A stretch of 64,000 nucleotides of DNA. Origin: Magnolia sinica. Lineage: Eukaryota; Streptophyta; Magnoliopsida; Magnoliales; Magnoliaceae. Below are positions 26,101 to 37,700 of the stretch, one piece after another. Within the stretch, counting starts at the first letter, position 1. Each line of letters opens with the position of its first letter. The notes beneath the pieces were generated by a model. The model was not told where the DNA came from and made no database searches. It saw only the letters and a list, made by a program, of their open reading frames with translations. The translations under genes and the position numbers were made by a program. The stretch is taken from the NCBI RefSeq assembly GCF_029962835.1, contig NC_080574.1:27502001-27566000 (forward strand), written 5' to 3'.

Positions 26101-29100
26101 AATTCTAGTATTGCTGCACAACGAAACACGATCGACGATTTCATGTCTTTCAAGGCACAAGTTGAGACTCAAACGCAGATAACGCAAACATAACCACTAT
26201 CTCAAGGAGCCACTTGTAAAATACAAATGCGAAGAATTTGATGTTTTAGACTGGTGGACGTCGAAAGCTCGTGAATCACAGTACCCCATGCTCTCGTTGA
26301 TGGCATGAGACATTATTAATTTTAATTTCAATCGTGGCATCAGAATTTGCTTTTAGCACAAGGAGTAGGGTCGTGAACAAGTATCGTAGCTTATTTACAC
26401 CGGAATTAGTTGAAGCGCTCATTTGTCCACAGGATCGGTTGTGTCCAATTTGGGGAAAATGGAACTTTGTTGATGAGGAGTTCGAGGAAGAGGAGAGTGA
26501 GAGGCAAGATGAGATTGTACGATTGTACCTACAACAATTGCATGAAGCAGGATGAGACACTACGTTTTATTTCCCTTGCATTTGCTTACGACAATTTGAC
26601 AGTTATTATTTATGGACTTGAATTGTAACATTTGATGGGTGGATGGATATTTTCTATGGTTATCACTTAACAGCTTATGTGTTTTAATGTTTCATTTTTA
26701 TATTTTTTCCCTTTTTGTTTATGCTTTTAAATGACTTGATGTTGCTTAAATCTCATATGGTTGGTTGGTTGCGTTCGTTTATCTTCATTCCTTAATTATT
26801 TATGTTGCCTCAACCTAATCAAATATTATTTCTTTTGAAATTCACACTTACAGATATGTCATCGAAAGATGATCCATTGGTAGATATTTGAGATTATTGA
26901 GCTCAAGTTTACTCCCAGGACGGACATATAAAGTTGCAATGTAAGTTGTGTGGAAAACAATTTGAAAACAAAACAAATCGGCTAAACTTACATTTAGCTT
27001 GTCAGGGAGGAGACGCTGCCCCATGTAGCAAAGCTTCTCTAGAAGTCCGGGATTTATTTCGAGCCATTCTCGACTCAAATACAAAGGCTTCCACCACCCA
27101 TTCCCCTAAAGTCAATACAACCAACCATAGAAAACATAACAGTAGGCCTATTATAATTGAAAAAGGGTTAAGCAAAGGAACTGCCCTCACAATTAGTAGA
27201 GAAGAAGAAGACAAACTATTAAGGGAACAAGAAGAACTAGATAATAAACAAGCTGTAAAACAAAGCTTGAAATTGACATCCAGGACTAGACAACATCAAC
27301 TCCCTTTGAGACAACATGATGCCGAAGAAGGCTCGAGTACGGGACATAAGCCGAGCGATAAATCATCAAAGTTTCTTAAAAGTCTCGCAACATTCTATAG
27401 GCGGTTAGGAATCCCATACAAATCAGATAATAAAAAGAAGCTGAAAAAACTTATTAAATCTATGAATGAGAACGATGGAAAGGCATCTCTACCATCCGAT
27501 TCAGAAGAGGTAAACAATCATCTTTTAGACACCTCCAGCTCGGACTCAGCCCAGAGTTCTCCCGCAGTTCAAGTCGTAAAAAGAGAAAAAAAAAGAGATC
27601 CCTGCGGATACACGCAATCACCCACAACCACGTGTATCGGGTAAAGCCAAGGTGGGGACACCCTTTGTCTTACAAAAAAAAAAAAAAAGAAAAAAAAAGA
27701 GAGAGAACCAAATGATGATTCTAGCGACGAAGGTGGAGGGGGTTACTATTATGGACAATGTTACTCGGGTTACACACCACAAAGACATTCATCATATGGA
27801 GGATATTGAATGAATGAATGGTTTATTGGTTTGTACGTGGAATTCCATCTGAGATTCTGAACATACTTTTGATTTTGGACAATGTTTATTTACTTTGTTC
27901 GTTTTCTTAACAAATTACTTTTGAGTCTTTAACAATATTTATTCTGAACAACTTAAGTAGACAAAAGACAGGGAAAAAAGCTCAACTTGACCCGACTCGG
28001 TGCTGACTCGGGTCGGACTCGGTAACGAGTTGGGTTAAGTTCGGGTCAAGTATATTTCAATACCGGATTGGGTACTCGGGTCAACCCTAACTCAGTCCGA
28101 CTTGACTCGATGCCCAACTCTAGCTTTGATGCGATGACCAAGGTGATGGGAGGTTGGGTAGAATCTCCAACTAATGGGAAGTTGTAATCCTAGGGGATTC
28201 TCCTAGATTGGTGTTTTAGAGGGTTTAGACAATGATTTAACTATTGGTTCAAGTTAAATATCTAGAACAAGGTTGAGATCAATGTTTTAAATATCGTCAT
28301 CGCGTAAAGTATTGCACCCTTGGGATACGGATAAAAATCGGTTATTGCATGGGATATATCGGTTGTATCGTGTAATGTATCATTGTTGTTGGGAAACATG
28401 GGAACATTGGGAAATTGATCGAATTTTTCAATGAAACTTCATGGATTGTGGAAAAAGACATCAATACACACTTAGAAATTAAAACATTACAAAAAAAAAG
28501 TATACATAATAGGGGTTTCCTTTGTATGGGGTCCTAATATATGTGCTTTCCAACTGAACTGATGCAAATATATTCAAAGTCTATTCATATAATTTATAAA
28601 TGTAAGAAGACATATATGGAAACACAAGCAATACATTCAAAAGCAAAGGAAGAATCACTAGATCAAGTTACATACGTGTTTAATTTTGTGTTTGGATATA
28701 AAGGTTGCAACTGATTTGTGAGAAATTGAGAAATTTTGGTTTTTCTCAATTTTCCGCAACTTGACCCATCTCCCCAAAATCTTGAAATTGAAGTTCTAAA
28801 TCCATGATTTTTCATGGAAAACATGACGAATCATAGATTTGTAGCCATTTGACACTTGTTTAACATGATTTACAACAAAAATACGAAAATTGAAAATGCT
28901 CACTGGATCGAATAAGTGGGATATATCGGCACTACCTGTGCCTTTCGTATCGCACTGGTGGGATATATCGGTTGATATCATCGATATTTAAAAAACTGGT
29001 TGAGATCAAGTTCATCTTCAACTTTGAGGATGGAATCCTCTTTCAAGTGATAAATCATAAGGAAGATAACTTAGATCTCATGGACTAAGAGGCTTGGGAT

Positions 29101-31738
29101 GAGGGATATGATCATGGAATTACCTAAGCTTCTATTGCACAAAAAATCCATCAAAATGCCCAAGGCTCGTATGCCCTATATATAAGAACCAAGTTCTAAC
29201 GGTAAAAAAACGGGTAGAAAACGGCCGATTCGATCAATCGAGCGATGCCTTCAATCGATCGAACTCCCATTCGATAGGATCAAAGGTTGGTTAGATGGCA
29301 TCGAGAAATTCTAGAAAATAAGTGATTTGTTGCTGGACATTTCTAGGCACCTTTGATCGATCGAGACCAATCGAAGATCGCTCGATGGGATCAAACTTTA
29401 CACAAAAACTGCTATTTTGGGCATATGATTTCATAGCAGCTTTGAATCTCTTATATCCTTATCATGTTCCAATTAGGCTCCTAAGGCTAAGAGATGATAA
29501 ACAAGGTTTACCTATTAAGTCAAGATCATCTAGAGGTTCAAGGGGTTATTTTGGATCAAGGTTAGGGTCACCATGGCACCTCATTTACCCGTTCTTTGCT
29601 TCTTGATGCTCTTGTCCTCTTGTGTCTTTGGTCTTCAGCTTCCAAAGGCTCAACCAACTACATGACATGACACATGGACTCGCGTGATTGACAATCAAGA
29701 TGCACAAATCAATGCACTAACATAAACCACTAGCAGAAAAATTCCCGTGATTGTTCTGGATTCTGTCAAAGCGGAATTCCATGGTTATTGGTTTTGCCAA
29801 GCATATCGGGGGCAGATTGCTATGGAGGATTGCAACTAAAAGCAACCTGAAAAGGGAAGAAATTGATGACTTTCGACTTTTGTTGGGTTTTGATTTGGCA
29901 GTCTTGGTGCCTACTTGAAAAGATGGAAGTGGAATGCTTTTGGGAGGTTTTCGGTGAGGTCTATTTTTCATAAGATAAAATTGGTTTTGGCTTATCGTAT
30001 TTAGGTTAAAATATCTTGTTTAATCTTGCGAGGTGGGAGGCTTTTGTTTCCACTGTATTTTGCTCTAGCTTAGTTCCGCTGTGGTTAGCTGCTTGCCTTG
30101 TAATTGAGTTCTTGCACCTGCTTTCTGTTTTTAGTAAATCTCTTTGTTGCTTCCCCCCCCAAAAAAAAACTTCAAAAAAGGTTTAATTCTACTTGATAGT
30201 GCATCCAAACACACCCTTAGTTTTACTGTTTCTTAACTTTCTTTCCTTAATTTTACTGTTTCTTTCTTTCTAGTTGATAATGCATCCAAACACACCCTTA
30301 GGTTTAATTCTATTTGATAGTGCATACGAAAAAAGGCATCTTTTGCCATGATTTGGTAGATTTGATGTTGGAACTAAGGTCTTGTTCATTGTAAGATATT
30401 ATTGGGGTTAATCAGTTAAATGGAAGTTGTTTTATTAATTTGTTTCTATACCTTGTGAAGGCATGTTTGTTTACAGGATCGCATTTCAAAACTTTATTTC
30501 TATGGACACCCTTTTCATGATTACATTTTTTCTCTTAACATGGTATTTATAGTCTCTTAGATACTTGCTAATTACAAGAAATTGCTTTTAGGGACCAAAA
30601 CATTTGAGAATGAGCTTTATGTGGAGCTAAGAGGAAGAATCAAGGAAGATGATATTTCTGCGCCTGTCCGCAAAGGGTCGTATTACTACTATGAAAGGAC
30701 TTTGGAGGGGAAGGAGTATGTTCAACACTGTAGGCGCCTTATCCCCAATGGCAGTGCTCCCCTTTCTGTTTATGACGTTATGCCAATGGGACCTGGTGCA
30801 CCCCAAGAGCATGTTATCTTGGACGAGAATATTAAGGCTCAAGAGCATGGGTATTATAGTATTGGGGCTTTCGAAGTATTCATCTTTCCATGCTTCCTAT
30901 CTTTCCTTCAATCATGCTTCCCCCCCCCCCCCCCCCCCTGATTTCTTCCTGCTATTATGTTCTTTCAGGTGAGTCCAAATAATAAGCTGGTCGCATACGC
31001 AGAAGACATTAAAGGAGATGAGATTTATACTGTTAATGTCATTGATGCTGAGACTCGAACTCCTGTTGGGACGCCTCTAAAGAGTGTAACGTCATACCTC
31101 GAGTGGGCCGGTGATGAGACTCTAGTTTACATTACAATGGATGAGACACTTCGGCCAGACAAGGTTGGTCACTTTGGCCTACTGCATGGCATTTTGTTGT
31201 CTGCCTATGTAGTTAAATGTTTTTTGTGTACACTTGTTTCGTGCATTTATGGCATGCTGCTTTAGATAAGAATGATTCAGATGTCCAGTTACAATTTCCT
31301 AAATAGTTTCAGTTCCGTCGTACTTGTTATGGATGGTCTCTACATGTTGATGTGTTTTATGTCAATCTGGAAAAAATGGAAGGATGTGTAGCTTTAAGGA
31401 TCTATATTGCCCTATGGATTGCTCTGCCTTGTCAAGTTACAAACTTTGTTTTTTTTTTTAAATTTTTTTTTTTTTAAAATAATAAATAACTTGAGCTGTC
31501 TTTTCATCCCTTGAATAAGAGTCAATTGGAAATGATTACCCAAAATCAAGGTTACCAAAACGGTTATGTTTCGGGCATAACGATCAGTAAGTAATGGTAA
31601 TGGCTGTGACTATTACGCAATACGGGTATGAAATGGTGGGGGTTGGAATATCCGAAGTGTAACGGCCGTTACGGTTCCTGTAACAGTCACCCAGGGCCAT
31701 TACAAATAGTGACCCTTGAAGAAAAATGAATATACACA

Positions 31739-31781
<43 letters not shown>

Positions 31782-34700
31782 TATATACATACACACACGC
31801 GCGCGCACACACCCCCCGCCACCCCCCCCCCCCCCCCTTCCCTCTCCCTCTCCTCTTTAAACGAGGGCTAAGACGTGGCCATTTTACACTTTCACAGCCA
31901 CATATTAAGAGTATTTTTATAAATACTCTGGTAGTGTATGACGCTTGGTGCACTTGCATTGTTTCCCTAACTGTGGGGCCCACATTGATGTATTTGTTGT
32001 ATATCAATGCTGTCCATCAATTTTTCCAGCTCATTTAAGCAGATCCAAATCTTGATTGGACGACACAATAGGGATTGAATTTCCACCATTAAAAACTTCT
32101 AGGGGGCCACAAAGTTTTGGATTGAGCTGCCATTTGTGTTTTCCCTTTCATCCAGGTCTGTGTGATCTTATCAATAGGTTCGATGGCAAATAGATATTAT
32201 GTTTGACCCTAGGAGGTTCTTAATGGTAGGTGTTCAATGACCACTTTTTCTTGTGGTGTGGTCCACTTGAGATTTGCATGTGCTTCATTTTGGGGACCAT
32301 GCCCTTAAATGAGATGGCAAAACAGATGGATGACATGGATATACAACACATACATCAAGGTGGGGCCCATGGTCAAGGCCTCACCCACTAAGCTGTTACC
32401 CCTACCTCACCTAATCCATGCCCTAAAAAGTTGTACATGTGGCATATATTAACTCAAAATTAACCAATTAAATTATGGGACCCGTTGTTGCTAAGTCACA
32501 ATCCCAAAATCAAATTACTTGAACAATTTTAACCGTTGATTTGTGAACACTTGTTTTTTGAAATATATCCATCGAGTACTTTTCATTTTTCATTGTCCGA
32601 TAAATGTCCTTTAATCTGGGGCCAATTACATTAGTGGGATTAGTGCCGATAGATCACATGAATTTGAGATTGATTTGGGGCATTAAGTGGTCCCCCAAAT
32701 CAGCCCTAAATTGACAACACTATTCATCCAAATTTAATTTCAAAATTTTCTTAAAATTTATTGGGGGAAATGATGTCAAATGGTTAGGCATATGCACTAG
32801 TGGAATGGGTGCCACAACTTGCATGAATTTATGGCCCATTTGGGGGCATTTCAGTGGCCCCCCCAAATCGGCGACACTATTCATCCGATTTTAATTTATT
32901 TTTTCTGATAATTACTTGGGAGGAGTGATGTCAAATGCTTAAGGATATGCATCAATGGGATGAATGCCATATATTACATGAATTTTGGGACTATTTGGGG
33001 CCATTTGAATGACCCTCTAAATTGGTGACATTATTCATTTGATTTTTTATTTTTAAATTTCAATATGATATATTTTGGTATTACATTCCTTCTAATATAT
33101 TTATCATTTATATTAAATAGTTAAAAAATTAAATATAGGATTTTTGCAGTCAATTTCAGATTGTAAGGTTCATAATTTCATCAGACAGCTCGATACAACA
33201 CTCTAACCAAAGAGTGGACCGCTACGCCACCTTCCAAAAAAAAAATGAATGCATATTTGGAATATTTAGATTATTTGGGATTTTCTGAATATTTTCTAGA
33301 TTTTTTGGGCAGAAAAAATAAAAATAAAGGGCTGATACACGGCATTCTATAATGGTAACAGTGGCCATAACGGCCACCACCGTTATCTTTATGATACGGG
33401 TTGTAACAGTTGTTACGGCTCCCATAACGGCTGTTACGATTTCTTTTTTAATTGAAAGGAAAAACTAAAAAAAATTGTATTTTCCATGTAACGTTGAAAC
33501 AAAATCCGAAAAACCTATATTTGCACCGTAATAGACCATTACATGGTTGTCACGGCCTTTACAGGGAGCGTAACAAGCTGTTAACGACGGTTATAGGTCA
33601 TTTTTTTTCAATAACGACGGTTACGACCATTATGACCCCGTAATGTTCAACAGTTGCCACTATTACCTTTATGTAACGGCCTTTACGGCACACCGTGGAC
33701 TGATATGGGGGCCGTAATGGCCTTTACGCTCCCGTATCCAGTGTTCGTAGTATTGATACTATCGGCCGATATATCGGCCGATATTATCGTTATCGTTGGC
33801 CAGTGAAACGAAACCCATCGAAACCCCTCAGAAATTTTAAAAAAATTTAGACTTCTATGTATCGTGCGATATATCGCACCATATTGCACAATATTTTGCG
33901 ATATCACCAAAAAAATCGAAAAAAAATAGGGAAAATCATTCAATCCAGAGGATTTTGGTACCTATGGAAGAACATTGTGTGATCGGAAGCAGAATTTGTT
34001 GGGCCACTTGATTGATCTATAGCAGTGCGTCGTAAGCTCCACGAAATCTCGATTTCCCTTGATTTTCTTCGAATAGATGCTCCATTTACATTGTATAGGA
34101 GATTTCGACAAGAAATTTGTGAAAGCCCTAGAGATTTGGGTTTAATCGCGAGATTTCCCTTGATTTTTGGATTTTTTTCGAGAGATTTTCCGAAACCCTC
34201 TCTGTTTGCAGGTTTTCGAAAATTGGCTTTTAAATCATTGTACCAACGCGGGTGCGTCGCGCTAGCTGAAGACGGATGATCGTATCACGGGCTCTGTGGG
34301 GTCCATCTTGATGTATATGTTTTATCCAATCCGTCCATTCATTATGGAAGATCATTTTAGGGCATGAGTCCAAAAAATAGGAATTTTTAAGGCTAAAATG
34401 GACCACACCACAAGAAGCAATGGAGATGAACGCTGACCATTGCTAACTTTTTGATAGGGATAGAAGTTTTGGATCAAGCTGATATTCAATTTTTACCTTC
34501 ATTCTGGTCCATGTGACCTTATGAACAGCTTGGATGGCCAAATAACCATTACGATGGGCCCTACCACGTTTTGAACAGGTTGGATGGCAAATAACTTAAT
34601 TACCACTGTTTAATGTGGTGTGGTCTACTGGAGCTTTCAATCTGCCTCTTTTTTCAGATCATGCACTAAAATGATCTATCAAAATGGATGGACGGCATGG

Positions 34701-37700
34701 ATAAAACATACTTAATATGGCGGGCCCCATACAGTTCTTGATAGGTCCATCCATCTCTTACGGGCAAAGGGAGCGGATCAACTGTTAATGGATAAGAGCT
34801 TAGTGGGCGTTAACCTTACTATGTGGGCCCCACCTTGATGATTTTTATCCATATCCATGACGTCCATCTGTTTTATTAGCTCATTTAAGGACGTTTTCAC
34901 AAAATTTATACAGATTCAAGTCTCTAGTGGACCACACCACTGGAAAAAGTGGTAAATAACTATTAAAAGCTTTTTGTAGGCCACAAGTTTTGGATGAAGC
35001 TAATATTTGTATTTTTCCTTCATTTTTGCTTGAACTTATCAACGAGTTGGATGGAAAATAAACATTACGGATCTGCTTGAAGTGGGCCTTGGGAAGTTTT
35101 TAATGGTGAATATTCAATCATCACTGTTTCTTATGGTGCGGTCCACCTAAGATTTGGACATGCTTAATTTTTAGCCACTTGTCCTAAAATATTATGGAAA
35201 AATGAATGGATAGAGTGGATATACTAAATGTCATCAAGGTGGGCCCTATGGTAAGGGTAACACCCAAAGAATTGTTACCCAGATAACACCTAATCCGCGT
35301 CTGATCGCAACTTGGGTGAGTCCCCAAAACCAGCAATGTGTGTGGGACCGCTGACCATAGGGCCCACCTCGATGTATGAATTATATATCCACGCTGTTCA
35401 TATGTTTTTTTAGCTTATTTTATGCCATGGTACCAGAAATGAATAAGATTAAAAGTTTAAGGTGGACCACAGTACAGGAAACAGTGATTAATGACCACTC
35501 CGTCCATCCATGTGTATTATATGTCTACTCCATCCATCCATTTTACCATATAATTTTATGGTTTTAGGTGAGACCTCGGCCTCACCCAAGACCATAAAAC
35601 CCGATCGTGGAGCCCAACTTGACGTGTGTATTTTGTATCCACTCCATCCATCCATTTTTTCTGATCATTTTACAACATGATCCTAATAATTAAGAAAATC
35701 CAATTATCAGGTGGACTATACTCAAGAAAACAGTGGTAGTTGAATACGGTACTATTAAAAACTTCATAGGGTGCACCTTAATTTTCCCTATATTTTATTA
35801 GGCATCCAATTTGCTGATAACTTCACATAAGTTTGAATGAAGAGAAAAAACAATTATCAGATTGATCCAAAACTTTTGTGGTCCACTAATGGTCAATCAC
35901 CATTGTTTCATATGGTATGGTCTACCCTGTTATTGGATCTGCTTCATTTTTTTGGATAATGTCCTAAAATGATATGAAAAACGGATGGACGGGGTGGAAA
36001 CTGAATATAGTTGTCTTAGTTCAATGGGACAGCGCATAGCTTAGACCCTACACAAAGGAAACCTATTATGTGCACTTTTTTTTTTGAGATTTTATTATTT
36101 AAAAGTGTGTATTAAGGTCTTATTTAATAATCCCCGAAGTTTCATTGAAAAATTCAACCATTTCCCAATGTATCCCCATGTTTCCCAAAAAGTGCGATAA
36201 ATTACGCGATACAAATGATATATCCCGTGCGATAACTGATACGTATCTGTATCCCAAGGGTGCGATACATTGCGCGATACCGATATTTAGAACACTGCCC
36301 GTATCTACCGTAACGGCCCCGTATCAGTAATGGTGGTGACCAATACGGCCACCGTTACCAATACAAATACCTTGCCCAAAATCTGAAAGAATATCCGTAA
36401 TCTTATCAAACATCCCCAATGCCTTGAGGAAAAAAAAAAAAACCTTATGAACAAGTCCTCCCACTGATTGATGTTTTGCTGGCCTCCACAGCCAGCAGGC
36501 AGCAGCCTTGTAGACTCAAAATCCAGACGTCAGAGACAATGAGTTGGAGCCCTAGCATCTATTTGGGTGAATTCCTATCTTGTCAAATAGACCTTGTTCT
36601 CTCCATTGGAACTCCGCAAGATATCCCAAGCGGCCACATTTTCTTAATTTCTCTTGTTTAATTTATGCTTGAAAAACCCTCTATGAAGGGATGCTGAGAC
36701 ATCAAATTCATTTACATTCTGCCTAATGGCTTATGCAAGTTGGCATGTTACATTCTTAAGCTTTAATTATTTTTTGTAGGTGTGGTTGCACAAGTTGGGA
36801 TCTGATCAATCAAGTGATCATTGCCTCTATCATGAGAAAGATGACATGTTCTCTCTTGATCTTCAAGCGTCCGAAAGCAAGAAATATTTGTTTGTTGGAT
36901 CTGAAAGTAAAAATACTCGGTTTGTTTTTTACTTAGACGTTTCTAAGCCAGAAGATGGGCTTATGATGTTGACTCCTCGTGTCCATGGTATTGACACATC
37001 AGTTAGTCACCGCGGAAACCATTTCTTTATAAAGAAAAGAAGCGATGAGTTCTTTAACTCAGAATTACTTGCTTGTCCACTGGACAACCTATCTGCCACA
37101 ACAGTTCTGCTTCCTCACAGGGAAAGGTAGTATTGCTATTTCATCTATTGCTATCGGGTAATTTCTCCCAATTTCACGTACTCAGAAGATTTTCCTTTTT
37201 TCTTTCCGATAGTTTAGATTTATACATAAAAGGAAATAGTTGTCAAGTTGAGCATTGTAGTCCCTAGGGGTGGTACTAATCTGATATGAAAGTGGGGCTA
37301 TGTGGCATTTTTATTAGTCAAGTACCTGTGCGTTGGCATCCAATGAAGTATCTGAACCTCAACCAGCGTCTCTAACAAATTCAGGTCCTTGAGACAACTT
37401 GATGATCCTCCACAGAATCTCTTCTCTTGTTATCCCATTGAATAGCCCCTCGACAATTCACAATGTTGTCATAAACTCATTGTTTTCTCTAATTCCCAAC
37501 CTTGATGTCTTGGTTGCTTAGGGTTTAGGGTTCTAGTTGGAATGACCACAACAGAATCATGGTCCTCCCAAGTTCATAGTAGACCACCAGATCGTACCAG
37601 GCAAGGTTGCCATTAGACATAAGCTGAATGATGACATATTCATGACATGAGTTATTTTTTTTGATTTGGACGCGAAATATATGGTGGCCAAAGATGTGAA

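Larger units (their letters stand above)
21712..28122 (+). mobile_element. hAT element with GACTCGA-array ends, 6.4 kb, two BED-finger reading frames
   Basis: Terminal inverted repeats TAGAGTTGGGCAT at both ends fit the Ac/hAT pattern YAGRGNTG. Flanks GCTCCAAT and GCTTTGAT are 8-bp duplications differing by transitions only (5 of 8 identical). About 200 bp at the left end and 150 bp at the right end are arrays of GACTCGA/CTCGACT. Inside are a nested hAT (22286-23393), a minisatellite, telomere-like repeats (23643-23875), a decayed Ac-like transposase (24454-26555) and a second BED-finger frame (26856-27809). Confidence 0.82.
33739..36297. mobile_element. hAT-type element with GATAC/TATCGGCCGATA arrays, 2.56 kb, perfect 8-bp target duplication, nested
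   Basis: Ends CAGTGTTCGTAGTATTG and (reverse complement) CAGTGTTCTAAATATCGG. Identical flanks CCCGTATC at 33731-33738 and 36298-36305. It lies in the right array of the 31547-36374 element. The interior holds three or more palindromic MITEs of the GGGCCCACCTTGATG type (34296-34734, 34828-35252, 35354-35994). No transposase. Confidence 0.85.
31547..36374. mobile_element. hAT-type element with GTAACGG arrays, 4.8 kb, perfect 8-bp target duplication, fills intron 3
   Basis: Left end CAAGGTTACCAAAACGG, right end (reverse complement) CAAGGTATTTGTATTGGTAACGG. Identical flanks CCCAAAAT at 31539-31546 and 36375-36382. Arrays of GTAACGGCC/GGCCGTTACGG lie at 31560-31690 and 33345-33735, resuming at 36306-36360. 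The right array is split by the nested element 33739-36297. No transposase seen. Without it, intron 3 would be about 0.78 kb. Confidence 0.85.

Noticed and set aside
31584-32007. Minus-strand frames over a (CA)n tract
   Set aside because: Low-complexity Cys/Val translation of the microsatellite inside a transposon.
33175-33240. tRNA-like sequence on the minus strand with an A box TGGCGTAGCGG
   Set aside because: No proper B box or acceptor-stem pairing visible. At best a SINE or tRNA relic.
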